From Phycisphaerales bacterium (lineage in GTDB: Bacteria > Planctomycetota > Phycisphaerae > Phycisphaerales > UBA1924), in the NCBI GenBank assembly GCA_023382935.1, contig JAHDXL010000004.1, positions 148,122-212,121 on the forward strand: a stretch of DNA of 64,000 nucleotides. Direction: 5' to 3'. Made by a program: the position numbers and the translations under genes. The notes beneath the pieces were generated by a model. The model saw only the letters and a list, made by a program, of their open reading frames with translations. It did no database searches and was not told the origin of the DNA. Shown piece by piece: positions 42,995 through 51,892 of this stretch; position 1 is the stretch's first letter, and each line of letters begins with the position of its first letter.

Positions 42995-44530
42995 GTGACC
43001 GCACCTGTGTGCTACATGGTTCGAGCCGATCGCGGCGCCCGCCTGCTCGGGCTGCGCGTCGTGCATTTGCACGATGAAGCGACCTGGCAGGCTCCCGGCG
43101 AGGAGGCGCCGGACGTGGCCGCCGACGCTCGCGCGGCCGCAGAGTGGCTCGCCGAGCGCCTGTCCGGCAATGGGCGTTCGATCTCGCACTTGGTCGTCGA
43201 TCCCGACGGGGGACTGTGCTCGTGGGTGAGCGCCGCCGACACGAGCGAGCCGGTGCTGCGTGCGGTCATCGAGCGCCCCTTCGACTCGGAAGAGGAAGCG
43301 GCCAGCGGACGGTTCCCGGAACTTCCAGGAGAAACGGCGTTGCAACCGCTCATCGAGCGGTCGCGGGGTCGCAAGGGTGCTGGCGACGAGCCGGGCGGGC
43401 GCGTTCCCGTGCTGGCGATGCCGGTGGTACCGGCACGGATGCTCGTCGATGAACTGGACCGCATGGGCATCAAGGTGGGCGCGGTCGAGGCGCTGTGGCA
43501 GGCCTGTGCGACGGCGTGGGATCCCTCGGCCTCGAACCTCGGCGGGTCGCATGCCGAGCGTGTCGTCGCCGAGGCTGTTCCCACCGCCGCCACCGTGCTG
43601 CTGGATCCGTCCGGGCGACTGGTCTGGTCGTGGTCGCGCGGCGGACGGCTGATCGCCGGCGGTGCGATGCGGATTCTGACGGAGCGTGCGTCGGAGTCGG
43701 CGCCGGAGACGATCGAGCGCGGCCACACCCGCCTCGCGCTGGTGCGCGACGACGACATCGCTCGACTGGGTGCCGAGTGGCTGGCCTGGTCGCTGCAACT
43801 GGGCACGGCTCCGACTCGCATTCTGGTCATCGGCGAACCCAGCGAAGGCGGGCTGAGCAGCGCCCAGATTGGGCGTGCGTTGACCGACCGCTGGCCCCAG
43901 GCGACCATCGACTTCGTACGTGAGCAGGATCCCATCGGCACCACGCTGGGCAGGCTGGCCGGTCGCGACGTCACGGACCCGGTGGGAATCGCCGAACTGA
44001 CCAATCGCCCCGGGCGAGCGCACCGCGCGATGTACCGCTGGGCGGCCGTAGCCTTGCTCTGCGCCGCGGGCGTGCTTGGGGCACTGGCGTTTCACATTCT
44101 CGAATCGGGCGGGGAAATGAAGGCAGCCGCCACATCCGTGACCAACGCGTACGTTGAATTGGCTGGCAAGGAGAAACTGAACCCCGCGACTGCGCTGTTG
44201 GACCTTCAGGCGGCCATCGAGAAGGCCAGCAAGGCAGCCATCGATCCGTCCACCATCGAGGCGCCGCGCCCGGTGCTGCAGGAGTTGGAGGCCCTGTCCT
44301 TCGTGCTGAGCAGCGACGAACTGACGCTGCGCGAACTGACCATCAGCCCGCTCTCCATCACGCTGAAGGTGGAGGTGGCGCAGACCGAGCAATACGAGGC
44401 GCTGGCCCGGGCCATCCGCTCCGTCTCCGGCTCGGTGGTGGAGTGGCGCGACACGCTCAACCCTCGCGGGGGCATCGTCGAGGCGACTTTCACCGGCTCG
44501 TGGCCCCGCAGCCCGGGAGGGCAGAACTGA
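42995..44530 (+). CDS. GspL-like platform protein
   Basis: The 511-residue protein has a ~345-residue cytoplasmic domain with actin-like features (VPVLAMPVVPARMLVDELDRMG, TVLLDPSGRLVWSW), one membrane helix (~347-368, WAAVALLCAAGVLGALAFHI) and a periplasmic ferredoxin-like domain (LRELTISPLSITLKVEV). This is the order found in GspL, or PilM plus PilN. GTG 42995 is the start, with a modest ribosome site. It overlaps the next gene by one base. Confidence 0.8.
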   Translation: MTAPVCYMVRADRGARLLGLRVVHLHDEATWQAPGEEAPDVAADARAAAEWLAERLSGNGRSISHLVVDPDGGLCSWVSAADTSEPVLRAVIERPFDSEEEAASGRFPELPGETALQPLIERSRGRKGAGDEPGGRVPVLAMPVVPARMLVDELDRMGIKVGAVEALWQACATAWDPSASNLGGSHAERVVAEAVPTAATVLLDPSGRLVWSWSRGGRLIAGGAMRILTERASESAPETIERGHTRLALVRDDDIARLGAEWLAWSLQLGTAPTRILVIGEPSEGGLSSAQIGRALTDRWPQATIDFVREQDPIGTTLGRLAGRDVTDPVGIAELTNRPGRAHRAMYRWAAVALLCAAGVLGALAFHILESGGEMKAAATSVTNAYVELAGKEKLNPATALLDLQAAIEKASKAAIDPSTIEAPRPVLQELEALSFVLSSDELTLRELTISPLSITLKVEVAQTEQYEALARAIRSVSGSVVEWRDTLNPRGGIVEATFTGSWPRSPGGQN

Positions 44531-45108
44531 TGCCCGAAATCCGACGCATGACCGAGGACGAGCGTTACGAGCAGGCGATGTCGGCCGCCGCCTCGGAGCG
44601 ACGCAACCGCCCCAAGCACCTGCTGCTGATTCCCCTGCTTCTGTTCTGCGTGGCCGGGCTGGTGCTGGCCTTTGCCCTCTTCTCGCGCGAGACCGCCCGC
44701 CTGCGGCTCGAACAGCAGGAGATGCGCTATGCTCGGCTCGTCGAGGGCGTCGTGCAACTGCGCGAGATCAATCTCAAATCGGCGGCCTCCAACGGGCAGA
44801 ACTCGCTGGGCGAGCCGATCAGCGATCTGCTCAGCCGCATGGAAACCTATGCGACCCAGGCGGGGCTGCAGGAAAAGCCCCGCGTGCCGCAGCAGCGCAA
44901 GGACAGCACACGCGGCGCGGTGCGCCAGCGCTACATCTACTCGGGGCTGACCGATCGGTCTCTTCCCGCGCTGCTCGACTGGCTGCGCATCGCACAGAAC
45001 AACGTACCGGGGCTTTTTGTGTACAGCATCACGCTGCGCCCGGTTCCCTCGCGGGGCTGGAGCATGGACGTCACGTTCGCCAGGTGGGAACGGGAGGTTG
45101 GGTCATGA
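44530..45108 (+). CDS. GspM/PilO-like membrane protein
   Basis: The 192-residue protein has a short cytoplasmic arm, one helix (~29-51, KHLLLIPLLLFCVAGLVLAF), a coiled-coil region (ARLRLEQQEMRYARLVEGVV) and a ferredoxin-like C-terminal domain (VPGLFVYSITLRPVPS). This matches GspM or PilO, partner of GspL. It is coupled to the TPR gene by ATGA. Confidence 0.75.
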   Translation: MPEIRRMTEDERYEQAMSAAASERRNRPKHLLLIPLLLFCVAGLVLAFALFSRETARLRLEQQEMRYARLVEGVVQLREINLKSAASNGQNSLGEPISDLLSRMETYATQAGLQEKPRVPQQRKDSTRGAVRQRYIYSGLTDRSLPALLDWLRIAQNNVPGLFVYSITLRPVPSRGWSMDVTFARWEREVGS

Positions 45109-45728
45109 GTCTTTGGTTGAACACGGCGCGCGTGATCGCGGTTTCCGGCGCACTGTCCGGGCTGGTGGTGCTCTCCGGCTGCTCCAGCGGCGCCAAGCGA
45201 ACGGCTCCGGCCCAGCCTTACGCTGATCGCTCCGGCGAGGTCAACTCTCTGGTTAAGCGCGGCGATGACGCGGCCGCCCGGGGTGACTCCGAGGCGGCCG
45301 TCGCCCACTATCAGCAGGCAGTGACCATCGATCCGCAGCGCTACGTCGCGTGGAACAACATGGGCGTCGAGTTGATGAAGATGAACAACTACCTGGACGC
45401 GGTGGCGGCCTTTCGCGTCGCCGCTGATCTTTCGCCGCGCGACCCTCGTCCGGTCTCCAACATCGGGCTTGCCTACCAGGAGATGGGCTGGGCGCAGGAC
45501 GCGCTGATCAACTTCGAAGACGCGCTGCGGCGCGATCCCAACTATCTCGACGCCCTGCGCGGCATCGCCGTGGCCGAACAGAACCTCGGCCACGCTTCAC
45601 TCGAGTCACTCAACCGTGTCCGCCATGCGCTGATGATCGAGCCCGACGAACAGTGGCGCGAGTTCTTCCAGCGCCAGCGCTTCCGCGTCGAGAACCAGTT
45701 GCGCCGTCCGGTTGGCTCGGCCGATTGA
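45105..45728 (+). CDS. TPR lipoprotein of the secretion cluster
   Basis: The 207-residue protein has a lipoprotein signal ending VVLSGC (C26) and about three TPR units (AAVAHYQQAVTIDPQRYVAW, DAVAAFRVAADLSPRDPRPV, DALINFEDALRRDPNYLDAL). Small TPR lipoproteins (PilF/PilW type) help secretin assembly in related machines, so it may be a pilotin. It is last in the cluster. Confidence 0.85.
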   Translation: MSLWLNTARVIAVSGALSGLVVLSGCSSGAKRTAPAQPYADRSGEVNSLVKRGDDAAARGDSEAAVAHYQQAVTIDPQRYVAWNNMGVELMKMNNYLDAVAAFRVAADLSPRDPRPVSNIGLAYQEMGWAQDALINFEDALRRDPNYLDALRGIAVAEQNLGHASLESLNRVRHALMIEPDEQWREFFQRQRFRVENQLRRPVGSAD

Positions 45729-45773
45729 ACTCCGCTCGCGCCCCTGCTTCGTTGTCGGCGCCGGGCTGGGAAC

Positions 45774-46946
45774 TCAGAACTTCACCCACACACCGCCCTG
45801 GCGCCCGCTCTCGATGACGCGCTCGACGAAGCGCACCCCCCTCGCGCCGTCGTACACGGTCGGATACTCAGCACCCAGGCCGGTGAGTTTCCCGCCCTCC
45901 TGCCGGGCGCGAATGGCCGCGATGGCGCCGCGATACACGTTCGCGAAGGCCTCAATGAACGCCTCGGGATGCCCCGGCGGCAGGCGCACCGCGTGGGCGC
46001 CCGCCCCCGACTCCGGACCGCCGGGCTTGAGAATCCGCTTGGCACCGTCGGCTGGCGTGTAGGTCAGGAAGTTTGGCTCCTCCTGCTTCCACGCCAGGCC
46101 GCCGCTGGTGCCATAGACGCGGATCGCCAGCCCGTTCTCTTCGCCGTAACACACCTGCGAGCACGTCAACGTGCCCTTTGCCCCGCCCCGGAATCGCATG
46201 AGTACGGCCGCATCATCATCCAGCGCTCGCCCCTCGACGAAGGTCGTCACGTCGGCGCACAACTCGTCGATGTCGAGCCCGGTGATCGTGTGCACCAGGT
46301 TCTCCGCGTGCGTGCCGATGTCGCCCACGCAACCGGCGATGCCCGATCGCTTTGGGTCGGTCCGCCATGACGCCTGCTTCTGACCGGAATCCTCCAGTTT
46401 GCTCGACAGCCAGCCCTGGTGATACTCGACGAAGACCTTGCGCACCTGCCCGATCGCCCCCGAGCGCACCAAGTGGGCCGCCTGCTTGACCATCGGGTAA
46501 CCCGTGTAGTTGTACGTCACGGCGAAGACGACGCCGGACTTTTCGACCGCCGTGACAAGTTGGCTCGCCTCCAGGCTCGACAGCACCATGGGCTTGTCGA
46601 GGACGACGTGGATTCCCGCCTCGGCGAACGCCCTGGCCACCGGGAAGTGCACGTGGTTAGGCGTGACGATCGACACAAAGTCGATGCGATCACCGGGCGC
46701 TCTCCTCAGTTCGCCCGCGAGCATGTCCTGCCACGAGGTGTAGTTGCGGTCGTCCGGAAGCCCGAGGTCACGCCCGGATGCGATCGACTTCTCCGGCGTG
46801 GACGACAGCGCTGCGGCGACGAAGTCGGCCTGCCCGTCGAGCGCAGCGGCCATGCGATGCACCGCCCCGATGAACGCATCCCGCCCGCCCCCGACCATGC
46901 CGTAGCGAAGTTTGCCGGTCGATCCGAGATTCCTGCCTGAAACCAT
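45774..46946 (-). CDS. Gfo/Idh/MocA-family NAD(P)-dependent oxidoreductase
   Basis: The 390-residue protein has the N-terminal dinucleotide fold ([18 protein letters not shown]), [21 protein letters not shown], and the catalytic-lysine motif as LDKPMV (EKP variant). [17 protein letters not shown] holds the conserved D-x-G-x-H catalytic block. Start ATG 46946 has GAGGTG upstream. It follows the TIM-barrel isomerase gene by 60 bases; such pairs usually degrade sugars or inositol-like polyols through keto intermediates. The substrate is unknown. Confidence 0.9.
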   Translation of the reverse strand: MVSGRNLGSTGKLRYGMVGGGRDAFIGAVHRMAAALDGQADFVAAALSSTPEKSIASGRDLGLPDDRNYTSWQDMLAGELRRAPGDRIDFVSIVTPNHVHFPVARAFAEAGIHVVLDKPMVLSSLEASQLVTAVEKSGVVFAVTYNYTGYPMVKQAAHLVRSGAIGQVRKVFVEYHQGWLSSKLEDSGQKQASWRTDPKRSGIAGCVGDIGTHAENLVHTITGLDIDELCADVTTFVEGRALDDDAAVLMRFRGGAKGTLTCSQVCYGEENGLAIRVYGTSGGLAWKQEEPNFLTYTPADGAKRILKPGGPESGAGAHAVRLPPGHPEAFIEAFANVYRGAIAAIRARQEGGKLTGLGAEYPTVYDGARGVRFVERVIESGRQGGVWVKF

Positions 46947-47006
46947 GATGCACCTCGAGTTCAAACACCTTCGCCGACGCCCTGACCCAGTCCTGACAAG
47001 TTCGCG

Positions 47007-48002
47007 CTACTTGTCAAACGCCGCGTCAAAGGCCACGCTGCTGGGAGCAAAATCGATGCTGCGGACAAACTCGGCCGCCTCGGTGCCGCCATGCACGCGA
47101 TCCATGCCGCAGTCTTCCCACTCCACGCTCAGTGGGCCGTTGTAACCGATGCGGTTCAGAGCCCGGATGATTTCCTCAAAGTCGATCTCGCCGCGCCCGG
47201 GGCTGCGGAAGTCCCACCCGCGCCGGTGGTCGCCGAAACTCAGGTGGCTGGCCAATATGCTCGACTCGCCGTCGAGCAGGCGGATCGCGTCCTTGACGTG
47301 GACGTGGTAGATGCGATCGGGGAAGGCGCTGATGAACTTGACCGGGTCGATGCCCTGCCAGAACAGGTGGCTGGGGTCAAAGTTGAAGCCGAAGGCCTTG
47401 TGATGTCCGACGGCCTCGAGCGCGCGCCGCGTGGTGTGAATGTCGTAGGCGATTTCGGTCGGATGCACCTCGAGTCCAAATCGCACGCCCGCCTTGTCGA
47501 AGCCGTCGAGGATCGGCTTCCACCTCGCCGCGAAGTCCTTGAAGCCCGCATCCACGTCGGCCTGGCTGGTCGGAGGGAAGAAGTACAACTTGTGCCACAC
47601 GCTCGAACCGGTGAAGCCGTTGACGACCTTGACGCCGAGTTTGGCCGCGGCCCTGGCGGTGTCGATCATCTCTTGTGCGCAGCGCTGCCGCACGCCCTCG
47701 GGGTCGCCGTCCTTCCATAGGCGCTCGGGGATGATCTGTTTGTGCCGCGTGTCGATCGGGTCGCACACGCACTGTCCAACAAGGTGATTCGAGATGGCAA
47801 AGCACTTGAGATTGTGTCTGGCGAGGATGTCATGTCGCGACTGACAGTACCTGTCATTCGACAGGGCCTTGTCGACCTCGAAGTGATCGCCCCAGCACGC
47901 CAGTTCCAGCCCGTCGTAGCCCATCTGGGCGGCCACCTCGGCCATCTTCTCGAGCGGCAGGTCGGCCCACTGGCCGGTGAAGAGCGTGACGGGACGTGCC
48001 AT
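47007..48002 (-). CDS. Sugar phosphate isomerase/epimerase (xylose isomerase-like TIM barrel)
   Basis: The 331-residue protein has AP-endonuclease-2/IolE-type features: [31 protein letters not shown] (metal Glu), [21 protein letters not shown] and [14 protein letters not shown]. Metal-binding Glu, Asp and His residues appear at each expected strand end. ATG 48002 is preceded by GGAGGG. It is transcribed with the oxidoreductase. The 183 bases upstream (to folC) hold no gene I can see. Confidence 0.9.
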   Translation of the reverse strand: MARPVTLFTGQWADLPLEKMAEVAAQMGYDGLELACWGDHFEVDKALSNDRYCQSRHDILARHNLKCFAISNHLVGQCVCDPIDTRHKQIIPERLWKDGDPEGVRQRCAQEMIDTARAAAKLGVKVVNGFTGSSVWHKLYFFPPTSQADVDAGFKDFAARWKPILDGFDKAGVRFGLEVHPTEIAYDIHTTRRALEAVGHHKAFGFNFDPSHLFWQGIDPVKFISAFPDRIYHVHVKDAIRLLDGESSILASHLSFGDHRRGWDFRSPGRGEIDFEEIIRALNRIGYNGPLSVEWEDCGMDRVHGGTEAAEFVRSIDFAPSSVAFDAAFDK

Positions 48003-48185
48003 GGCGATTTCCCTCCGTGATGTGGCTTGGTCGAGAACCAAAGCATATCGGGCTGGCCCGCGCCCCGGGGGCGGATGAACCGCAGGTCTGGTGCTGCGCC
48101 CGCGACAGCCGTCTGGAGCGGAACCCCTGGGCAGCACGCCCGTTCCACCCGCCTGGCCCGTTGCATGTGCTGGCTGCCGCCGCGC

Positions 48186-49613
48186 TCAGGCCCCGCCCTG
48201 CCGACGAGCCGCGTGCTCCTGCAACAGGCGCTTGGCCTCGCCCACCAGGTAGCACGACCCGGTAATGAGAATCAGGTCATCACGCTGCACCGCGCGGGCG
48301 GCGATGTTGATCGCCTCCTTCAGCGTCGGCGCCACCTGGCACATCGCGCCAGTCTCCTCGAACCGGCGCGCCAGTTCCTCCGGCGACATCGCCCGCGCAT
48401 GGTCTGATACCCGCGTGAAAATCACCTTGTCCGCACCCCGGGCAATCTCGGCCAGCATCGCGTCGGCGTTCTTGTCGCTCGAACACCCGAATATCGCCAC
48501 CAGTGAGTCAAACCGCAGGTGCGCCCCGGCCGCCTTGATCAACGCCCGCACGCTCTCGGGAGTGTGGGCCGTGTCGACCAAAATGCGCGGCTTGCTCCAT
48601 GCCAGTTCCATGCGCCCGTGCATCGGGGTGTTCGCCAGCCCGCGCGCCACGTCGCCCTCGGGGGCCATAAACCCCCGCGCCGCCAGTTGATCGAGCAGCG
48701 CCAGCGCCAGCCCGCAGTTGGCCGCCTGATGTTCGCCCTTGAATGGCACCGCGATGTGCTCGTACAGCGAACGCGAACTGCCGACGCACACCCTCGCGTG
48801 CGGCCCCAGATCGTGCCCGGCTTCGAACCGGCAGGAATACTCCACATCCTCGCCCAGCACGAAGAGCGGCGCCCCCACCTCCTCAGCCCTGCGACGAAAG
48901 ACCTTGATCACCTCCGGCTCCTGGGGCACCGTCACCGCCGGCACGCCGGGCTTCATGATCCCCGCCTTTTCGCCCGCAATGGCCTCCAGCGTCGTGCCCA
49001 GGATGTCGGTGTGCTCCAGTTGAATGGCCGTCAGCCCGCACACCTCCGGCGTGATCACATTCGTGCAGTCAAGCCGGCCCCCTAGGCCGACCTCGACCAC
49101 CGCCACGTCCACCGCCTGATGAGCAAAGTACTCAAACGCCAATGCCGTCATCAGTTCAAAGAAGGTGCACTCACCCATGCCGGAGGGCAGAGTCTCGGCC
49201 GCGATGCGGCATCGCTCGACCATGCTGACAAACGCTGCGGGTGGAATGGGCTGCGAGCCGATGCGCACGCGCTCGGTGATGTCGACCAGGTGAGGGCTGG
49301 TGTAGACCCCCACTGCATACCCGCACGCTCCCAGGGCCGACGCGACCATCTCGCACACGCTGCCCTTGCCCTTGCTCCCGGCCACGTGCACGCTGCGGAA
49401 GCCCGTGTGTGGATCGCCCAGGGCCGCGAGCAAAGCCAGCGTGCGGTCGAGTTTGAAGGCCGCGAGATCGATGGCCCGAGGGCGAACCCGCTCGAAGTTG
49501 ACGCGCGCGTAGAGATATCGCTGCGCGTCCTCGAAAGTCCGGATCACCCCCGGACGGGGCTTGTTTTCAACCACCGCGCGCGCACCGTGGCGCTCGCCGG
49601 GAATGCTCGTCAT
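48186..49613 (-). CDS. folC: Folylpolyglutamate/dihydrofolate synthase
   Basis: The 475-residue Mur-ligase-like enzyme adds glutamates to folates. It has VHVAGSKGKGSVCEMVASAL (ATP loop), YTSPHLVDITERVRI, GLGGRLDCTNVITPEV, VDTAHTPESVRAL and ILITGSCYLVGEAKRLL at the C-terminus. ATG 49613 is used. The asparagine of the canonical GTNGKGS loop is a lysine here (GSKGKGS), a known variation. It is separate from the PAP2 unit upstream by 57 bases. Confidence 0.92.
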   Translation of the reverse strand: MTSIPGERHGARAVVENKPRPGVIRTFEDAQRYLYARVNFERVRPRAIDLAAFKLDRTLALLAALGDPHTGFRSVHVAGSKGKGSVCEMVASALGACGYAVGVYTSPHLVDITERVRIGSQPIPPAAFVSMVERCRIAAETLPSGMGECTFFELMTALAFEYFAHQAVDVAVVEVGLGGRLDCTNVITPEVCGLTAIQLEHTDILGTTLEAIAGEKAGIMKPGVPAVTVPQEPEVIKVFRRRAEEVGAPLFVLGEDVEYSCRFEAGHDLGPHARVCVGSSRSLYEHIAVPFKGEHQAANCGLALALLDQLAARGFMAPEGDVARGLANTPMHGRMELAWSKPRILVDTAHTPESVRALIKAAGAHLRFDSLVAIFGCSSDKNADAMLAEIARGADKVIFTRVSDHARAMSPEELARRFEETGAMCQVAPTLKEAINIAARAVQRDDLILITGSCYLVGEAKRLLQEHAARRQGGA

Positions 49614-49670
49614 ATGCCGCGATTGTACACGACCGTCAAGCCCCCCAATGTCGGCAGAAGTCCGCGCCAT

Positions 49671-50327
49671 TCAACCAAACCTCACCAGTGCACGCGCGTC
49701 GCGCAGGCGATGGCGTCGCGTCAGTAGTGCCGCCACGACCCAGCCGATCAGGCCAGCCAGCAGCAGGTCGCTCAGCGCGTGAGCACCGGCGACCAGCCGG
49801 GTAATGGCGCACCCGCTCGCCGCCGCCAGCGCGATCCAACGCGCACCGGGGTACAACAGCGCCACCGCCACAGCCCCTCCGAAGGCCACCGCCGCGTGAC
49901 TGCTCGGCAAGCCCAGCGATGAGCCGTACTTGTCGGGGTCATAGATTGCGCCCAGCAGCGGGTTCCAGTCCAGGTGTCCTTGTTCGTCCGGGCGATGCCG
50001 TCCCAGCACCACCTTGAGCAACTCGGCCAGCAGCCCGGCGCCCGTGGCGCAGCCCATGATGATCAACCCGGTTGGCCGCGGCGTCCGCTCGCGCCATTCA
50101 TGCAGCGCCATCGCCCCCCCGAGGAACAGCCACATCGGCAGAAACCCGACTGCCCGAAACATCTGGTACCAGTCGTTCCGCTCCAGGTGCTGCTCGTCGC
50201 CGACGGTCAGCAGATAGATTGGACGATCGAGCCACAGAGCCAGCACACACACCAGCGCGACAAGTCCGCCCGTCCGAAGACGCGACACCCGCACGGCACG
50301 GCGCTCCAATGGCGATCGGTAGGTCAT
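49671..50327 (-). CDS. PAP2-family membrane phosphatase
   Basis: The 218-residue membrane protein has the three PAP2 motifs: KVVLGRHRP (Kx6RP), LPSSHAA (PSxH) and TRLVAGAHALSD (SRx5Hx3D variant). About five helices surround them. Family members dephosphorylate undecaprenyl pyrophosphate or lipid A. Its ATG overlaps the glycosyltransferase stop (ATGA), so it should recycle or prepare the polyprenyl carrier used by that enzyme. Confidence 0.9.
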   Translation of the reverse strand: MTYRSPLERRAVRVSRLRTGGLVALVCVLALWLDRPIYLLTVGDEQHLERNDWYQMFRAVGFLPMWLFLGGAMALHEWRERTPRPTGLIIMGCATGAGLLAELLKVVLGRHRPDEQGHLDWNPLLGAIYDPDKYGSSLGLPSSHAAVAFGGAVAVALLYPGARWIALAAASGCAITRLVAGAHALSDLLLAGLIGWVVAALLTRRHRLRDARALVRFG

Positions 50328-51892
50328 GGCGTTGGTCCGATGATTGGCGGGAACCCTCGAAACCTCCAACCCTGATAGGTCGATCGCCCCTTCTTGGGTT
50401 CGCTCGGGAGCGGACCAATATCCACCACCTCCTCGAACGCGCCTTCCCAAAAGCCCAACTCGCCTCCGAACAGGAGGGCCGGTCGCCCGTGCAATCGCCC
50501 CTGCACCTCCACCCGGCGGAGATCCGTATCAGGCCAGAGGTCGTACTGCGTCCGTCTTGATCCCGGTGAGAACGAACTCGAGCAATATACAACTGGGCGG
50601 CCGGGCATGTAAAAGGCCATTTGGCTCGCCCGCCCGTAGTGGGCGCTGACTAGGAACGGCTCCAGACCCGAGAGACTTCGCAGCGCATCCACCTGGGCCT
50701 GCGCCTCGACGGCGTAGGAGCGCATGCCTGTCAGGCGACCAATGGGAACCAGATGCCCGAAGCGCGGACTGCGAGCCAGCGCCGGCGCCCACGCAAAGAA
50801 CAGCCCGGTCAGCAGCCCCAAGCCAACCGTGACCCGCCAGCACGCACGCACCGGAATGAACCGGCGCTCGATCGCGCCCGGAATGGGGATCGCGCACAGC
50901 GGCAAGAGACCGACGAATCCGCCCATCGCCCAGTTGCCCTCCGTCTGGGCGATGAACGAAACAAGAAAATAGAACACCAACACCGGTATGCTCGCCCACG
51001 CCAGCACGCGCACGCCGGCCGACTCGTTCCACCGTCGCCGCGCCACCAGGATGCCCAGCACCACCACCGGCCCGGCGATGAGCAGCATTCCCAGGTACTC
51101 CAGCGTCCACAGCGGGCTGTAGCGCCAGCCACCGGTTCCCTGCGTGGGCGGCAGGTCGCCGCCGGGCAGGCCCAGATGCCCGAGAAGATGCCGCACCGTC
51201 ACCCAGTCGTGCTGGGCGTTCCAGATCGCCACCGGCAGCAGCCCGAGCAACAGCGCCACCCCCGCCCCGATCCAGTGCCGACGCGCAAATCGCCCGCGCT
51301 GCCCGAACATCGCCACCAGCAGCCCGAACCCGGCCAGCACGATCGTGTACTTGAACACGAATCCCAATCCAAGGGCCGCGCCGGTGAGCACAAGCCACCG
51401 TCCGCGTCCATCCTGCGCCGCGCGCACCGCGGCCGCACACGCCAGCGCCCAGCACGCCAGCAGCGGGCCGTCAATGGTCATCAGCAAGGAGACCACGAGG
51501 AACGGCGGCACGCACTGATAAAGAACCGCGGCCACGAATCCGCTGCGCCGGTCGCCGCTCACACGCACCGCCGCGTCGGCCACGGCCAGGCTGCCGATCG
51601 CCGACGCGAACACCGCCGGCAGGCGCACCGCCCACTCGACATGCCCGAACAGACTCGTGGACAGCGCGATCACCCAGGCCACTCCCGGTCCTTTCGAGTA
51701 GTACGACCAGGCCAGGCGACGCGACCACTCCCAGTAGTGTGCCTCGTCCTCGACCAGCGTGTAGGGACAGATCCACACCAGGTAGACGATGCGGGCCAGC
51801 GTCACCAGCGTGACAAACGTCAGCACCGCCCCGCGCCCGCCTGCCCACGGCGCCCAGCGCCGCGTCCCCGCGTGTGAGCCGTGCCCGCTCAA
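50324..51892 (-). CDS. ArnT-like glycosyltransferase, family 39 (PMT type)
   Basis: The 522-residue protein has about 10-12 membrane helices. The first periplasmic loop holds TLVEDEAHYWEWSRRLAWSY, with the acidic pair typical of GT39/ArnT, followed by SKGPGVAWVIALSTSLFG. The C-terminal ~130 residues are a periplasmic domain. Such enzymes move a sugar from a polyprenyl-phosphate carrier to lipid A or protein. The start is uncertain; TTG 51892 overlaps the LptF stop (TTGA) and is preferred to the longer frame inside lptF. Confidence 0.85.
   Translation of the reverse strand: MSGHGSHAGTRRWAPWAGGRGAVLTFVTLVTLARIVYLVWICPYTLVEDEAHYWEWSRRLAWSYYSKGPGVAWVIALSTSLFGHVEWAVRLPAVFASAIGSLAVADAAVRVSGDRRSGFVAAVLYQCVPPFLVVSLLMTIDGPLLACWALACAAAVRAAQDGRGRWLVLTGAALGLGFVFKYTIVLAGFGLLVAMFGQRGRFARRHWIGAGVALLLGLLPVAIWNAQHDWVTVRHLLGHLGLPGGDLPPTQGTGGWRYSPLWTLEYLGMLLIAGPVVVLGILVARRRWNESAGVRVLAWASIPVLVFYFLVSFIAQTEGNWAMGGFVGLLPLCAIPIPGAIERRFIPVRACWRVTVGLGLLTGLFFAWAPALARSPRFGHLVPIGRLTGMRSYAVEAQAQVDALRSLSGLEPFLVSAHYGRASQMAFYMPGRPVVYCSSSFSPGSRRTQYDLWPDTDLRRVEVQGRLHGRPALLFGGELGFWEGAFEEVVDIGPLPSEPKKGRSTYQGWRFRGFPPIIGPTP

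Noticed and set aside
42875-44392. 505-codon minus-strand frame opposite the GspL-like gene
   Set aside because: Antisense to a gene that fits its operon by overlap and domain order; no motif.
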